Part shown: piece by piece, positions 5,863-8,086 of the stretch
How the letters are laid out: each line of letters begins with the position of its first letter
Numbering within the stretch: the first letter of the stretch is position 1
Source of the DNA: an uncultured Opitutia bacterium
Lineage (GTDB): Bacteria > Verrucomicrobiota > Verrucomicrobiia > Opitutales > UBA953
Assembly (NCBI GenBank): GCA_903910245.1
Contig: CAIVYX010000293.1
Span: forward strand, 1-8,086
Length of the DNA stretch: 8,086 nt
Direction of reading: 5' to 3'
The notes under the pieces: model-generated
The model's database searches: none
What the model saw: only the letters and a program-made list of their open reading frames with translations
What the model was told of the DNA's origin: nothing
Translations under genes and position numbers: made by a program

Positions 5863-7008
5863 TTAGCGGGTTTGCGGGGTGCCCATGACGGCGAGGCGGA
5901 TGTCGGCCTGCTGGAGGCGCTCCGCGATGCGGATGATCAGCAGCTGATTGAACTCTAACTGCTTCACCGGGGCGGCGGGGTGATACCAGTACATCAGGCG
6001 GATGTTGACGGCCCAGTCGGCGAACTCCGTCACGTGCACGAGGGGCGGGTGACTGGGCTTGAAGCCTTCGTGGTTGACCAACAGTTCGTGGACGATGGCG
6101 ACGGCCTCGCGGACCTTTGCGGCCGGCGTATTCGCCTCGAGGTGGACGAGGTCCTGCGCGCGGATGAAATCACGGCGCGTGATGTTGACGATGGCGCGCG
6201 TGGCGAGGTCGCCGTTGGGGATGGCGAGCCGCTGGCCGTCGAGCATGATGATGGTCGTAGAGCGCAGGCCGAGGGACTCCACCTTGCCCTCATGCGTGCC
6301 GATATTGATGATATCGCCGAGCGTGAAGGGTTGGTCGATGATGAGCATCACCGCGCCGAAGACGTTCTTGATCGTGTCCTGCGAGGCGAAGGCCAAGCCG
6401 ACAACGGCGCCGGCCATCAGGCCGAGAATCGCGTCCGAGGACTTCGGGTCGATGATCGAGATAGCCTTGAAGGCGCCGACGAGGATGACCGTGATGCGGA
6501 CCACTGTGGAGAACATCGGGACGAGGATATCGTCCAGCTTGTTCTCGGACTGGTCGGCGATTTTCTGGGCCCAGGCAATCGGGATGGCGACGAGGTAGAA
6601 GATCGAGGCGGTGTGCGCCAAGGAGCAGAGAAAGGTGCCGGTCGTGACCGCGAAGTTTAGCCAGCCGATGTAGGCGAGGGCATCCTTGAAGTCCTTGATA
6701 AGGAAGAGGAGGGTGTAGGCTGGAAGGATATAGGGGAGGGACTTGCCGAGGGCGGCGACGGTGGCTTCGGCGATCGGGCTGCTGCCAAACTTCGTCGAGA
6801 TCCAGCGCATGAGTTTGCCAGCGACCCAGCCGACCAGGTAAGCGACCGCGATGAAGCCGATGGCGTGGATGATGATCTTGCTCCAGTCCTCGGGGGCCTT
6901 GGCGACGACCTTGTGGAGGTCGCCGATGATGAAGTGATCCACGTGGACGGCGGCGGGTAAGGCGGCCGGGGCAGGGGGTGTGACAGGAGCAGATTGGGCG
7001 AGTAGCAT
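5863..7008 (-). CDS. MscS-family mechanosensitive ion channel
   Basis: This is a small-conductance mechanosensitive channel homologue in the inner membrane, which should open under membrane tension to release solutes during osmotic downshock. It has 381 residues. A short Ala/Pro-rich N-terminus and an amphipathic stretch precede several helices (about 44-64, 88-105, 113-146 and 166-186). Next comes the pore helix with the MscS pattern of small residues, LGLMAGAVVGLAFASQD (195-211), running into VFGAVMLIIDQPF (216-228). The beta domain follows (GDIINIGTHEGKVESLGLRST, 231-251; IPNGDL, 263-268), then the alpha/beta C-terminal domain to about 376. The pore and beta domain are diagnostic. With about five helices it is longer than E. 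coli MscS (286 residues, three helices). The start is the ATG at 7006-7008. It is the first gene of the operon, 10 bases before the ABC ATPase, and sits behind a plausible promoter. Confidence 0.94.
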   Translation of the reverse strand: MLLAQSAPVTPPAPAALPAAVHVDHFIIGDLHKVVAKAPEDWSKIIIHAIGFIAVAYLVGWVAGKLMRWISTKFGSSPIAEATVAALGKSLPYILPAYTLLFLIKDFKDALAYIGWLNFAVTTGTFLCSLAHTASIFYLVAIPIAWAQKIADQSENKLDDILVPMFSTVVRITVILVGAFKAISIIDPKSSDAILGLMAGAVVGLAFASQDTIKNVFGAVMLIIDQPFTLGDIINIGTHEGKVESLGLRSTTIIMLDGQRLAIPNGDLATRAIVNITRRDFIRAQDLVHLEANTPAAKVREAVAIVHELLVNHEGFKPSHPPLVHVTEFADWAVNIRLMYWYHPAAPVKQLEFNQLLIIRIAERLQQADIRLAVMGTPQTR

Positions 7009-7033
7009 GGCGGGGACGAATTAGGCGAAGGGC

Positions 7034-7062
7034 TTTCTAGGCGGACGCTTTCCGCATTTCAA
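7034..7062 (-). promoter_or_regulatory. Putative sigma70-type promoter for the mscS-ABC operon
   Basis: On the minus strand TTGAAA (complement of 7057-7062) is followed after exactly 17 bases by TAGAAA (complement of 7034-7039). This matches the housekeeping consensus 5/6 at -35 and 4/6 at -10. Transcription would begin near 7027, about 20 bases before the mscS ATG. The position is right for the whole five-gene operon. It is a consensus match judged by eye, not a measured start. Confidence 0.5.
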
Positions 7063-7067
7063 GCGTC
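7044..7067. promoter_or_regulatory. Inverted repeat overlapping the mscS promoter, possible operator
   Basis: GACGCTT (7044-7050) and AAGCGTC (7061-7067) are perfect reverse complements separated by 10 bases, so their centres are about 17 bases apart. They cover the -35 box and spacer of the putative promoter. This spacing could suit a dimeric repressor, and the site lies in the shared region between divergent mscS and trpS. A seven-base repeat can arise by chance, so the operator call is tentative. Confidence 0.3.
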
Positions 7068-7114
7068 ACCGAGCCTCCAATCCGCTTGATGCGGGACGGC
7101 CCCCTTGCCACGCT

Positions 7115-7120
7115 GGGGGA
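7115..7120 (+). promoter_or_regulatory. Possible purine-rich ribosome binding site of trpS
   Basis: GGGGGA ends six bases before the trpS ATG at 7127. It is the only purine-rich, Shine-Dalgarno-like run found in front of any start codon in the window, although it is an imperfect match to AGGAGG. It supports the chosen trpS start. CCCCC at 7100-7104 could pair with its five G. Confidence 0.4.
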
Positions 7121-7126
7121 ACCGGA

Positions 7127-8086
7127 ATGAGCGAAACTAGCGAAAAAAAGCCCTCCAAGCCCGTGGTGCTGACCTGCGCCCAGCCGACCGGCCGCCTCCA
7201 CCTCGGCAATTACCTTGGAGCCGTGCTCAACTGGGGACGGATGCAGGACGACAACGAATGCTATTTCGGCATCGTCGACCAGCACGCCATCACGGTGCCA
7301 TATGTCCCGGCCCAGCTGCGCGAGAACACCTATTCCTGTCTGGCCCAGTACGTGGCTTGCGGTCTGGACCCGGCCCGGAGCCGGCTCTTCGTCCAATCGC
7401 ATGTCATCGGCCACACCGAGCTCGCCTGGATCCTCGGCTGCCTCTGCCCGCTCGGCCAGCTCGAGCGCATGACCCAGTTCAAGGACAAGTCGCGCAAGCA
7501 GCAGTCGGTCGACGCCGGGCTCCTTTTCTACCCGGTGCTCATGGCGGCGGACATCCTGCTCTATAACGCCTCGCTCGTGCCAGTCGGCGACGACCAGAAG
7601 CAGCATCTCGAGCTCGCCCGCGACCTCGCGGAGAAGTTCAACAGCCGTTACTCCGACACCTTCAAGGTGCCCGAGCCCTTCATCTCCAAGGTCGGCTCGC
7701 GCATCATGTCGCTGCAGGATCCGACCGCGAAGATGTCGAAGTCCGACCCCAATCATACCGCGACGGTCTTCATCACCGACCCACCCGAGGAAGTGCGGAA
7801 GAAGATCATGTCGGCCGTGACCGACTCTTCCGCTGATGTCCGTTCCGGCCCCGATAAGCCCGGCGTCACCAACCTGCTTTCCATCATGTCCGCCTGCACG
7901 GGCCGCTCCGTCGCCACGCTCGAGTCCGAGTTCGTTGGCAAGGGCTACGGCGACTTCAAGAAGACCGTCGCCGACGCCGTGGTCGCGACGCTCGACCCTG
8001 TCCGCGTGCGCTACGACGAACTCATCAAGGACCGCGGTGAGCTCGACCGCATTTTCAAGTCCGGCGCCGAACAGGCCCAGGCCACC
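7127..8086 (+). CDS. trpS: Tryptophanyl-tRNA synthetase (3' end outside window)
   Basis: This is a cytoplasmic class I aminoacyl-tRNA synthetase that charges tRNA-Trp with tryptophan using ATP. The frame is open from the ATG at 7127 to the last base, 320 codons with no stop; the family is usually about 330-350 residues, so only a short tail is missing. The class I HIGH-type motif appears as PTGRLHLGNYLGA (20-32) and the second ATP motif as KMSKS (202-206). Also typical are MTQFKDKS (115-122), PVLMAADILLY (136-146) with the probable indole-binding Asp at 142, and VGDDQKQHLELARD (153-166). The first 13 residues (MSETSEKKPSKPV) are a short polar extension before the Rossmann fold. It is divergent from mscS. 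I see no convincing sigma70 promoter in the 118-base gap, and no T-box. Confidence 0.97.
   Translation, partial: MSETSEKKPSKPVVLTCAQPTGRLHLGNYLGAVLNWGRMQDDNECYFGIVDQHAITVPYVPAQLRENTYSCLAQYVACGLDPARSRLFVQSHVIGHTELAWILGCLCPLGQLERMTQFKDKSRKQQSVDAGLLFYPVLMAADILLYNASLVPVGDDQKQHLELARDLAEKFNSRYSDTFKVPEPFISKVGSRIMSLQDPTAKMSKSDPNHTATVFITDPPEEVRKKIMSAVTDSSADVRSGPDKPGVTNLLSIMSACTGRSVATLESEFVGKGYGDFKKTVADAVVATLDPVRVRYDELIKDRGELDRIFKSGAEQAQAT

Noticed and set aside
7009..7126. T-box or other tryptophan riboswitch before trpS
   Set aside because: The divergent gap is only 118 bases, with no T-box-like consensus and no terminator/antiterminator pair.
7037..7756. A 239-codon minus-strand open frame opposite trpS
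   Set aside because: It lies opposite clearly recognisable synthetase motifs, has no family resemblance, and its 3' part covers the divergent intergenic region.

Overview
The window is high-GC bacterial chromosomal DNA. It holds eight protein genes, two of them cut by the window edges, packed with almost no spare sequence. There are no tRNA or rRNA genes, insertion sequences, phage genes or CRISPR repeats. The mix (class I fumarase, a gliding-type ABC cluster with DUF4340, nuoA away from nuoB, a DUF5684 membrane protein, start codons without Shine-Dalgarno sites) would suit a PVC-group bacterium, perhaps Verrucomicrobiota. That lineage is an inference and nothing here proves it.

Layout: bases 1-381 (+) are the 3' end of a class I fumarate hydratase gene. 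It converges on a minus-strand gene for a small DUF5684 membrane protein (450-902), and the two share a symmetric bidirectional terminator (399-430). Next on the minus strand is nuoA (969-1361), the NADH dehydrogenase subunit A gene, with no nuoB beside it. A second terminator (1375-1408) separates nuoA from a long minus-strand operon. Read in its own direction the operon is: MscS-family mechanosensitive channel (7008-5863), ABC ATPase (5852-5148), ABC-2 permease (5137-4379), GldG-family auxiliary protein (4363-2459) and DUF4340 protein (2452-1421). Gaps between genes are only 6-15 bases. A plausible sigma70-type promoter lies at 7034-7062. On the other side of this 118-base divergent region, trpS (tryptophanyl-tRNA synthetase) starts at 7127 on the plus strand and runs off the window.

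The most interesting unit is the five-gene operon. The ATPase and permease would form an ABC-2 transporter. The GldG-like and DUF4340 proteins are both membrane-anchored and probably mostly extracytoplasmic, and would be its accessory subunits. The first gene is a tension-gated channel. The Gld-type ABC plus DUF4340 set recurs in many non-gliding bacteria and has no settled function. Placing an MscS channel at its head suggests, as inference only, a link between envelope tension and whatever the ABC complex does. The other genes are housekeeping: TCA cycle, respiration and translation.
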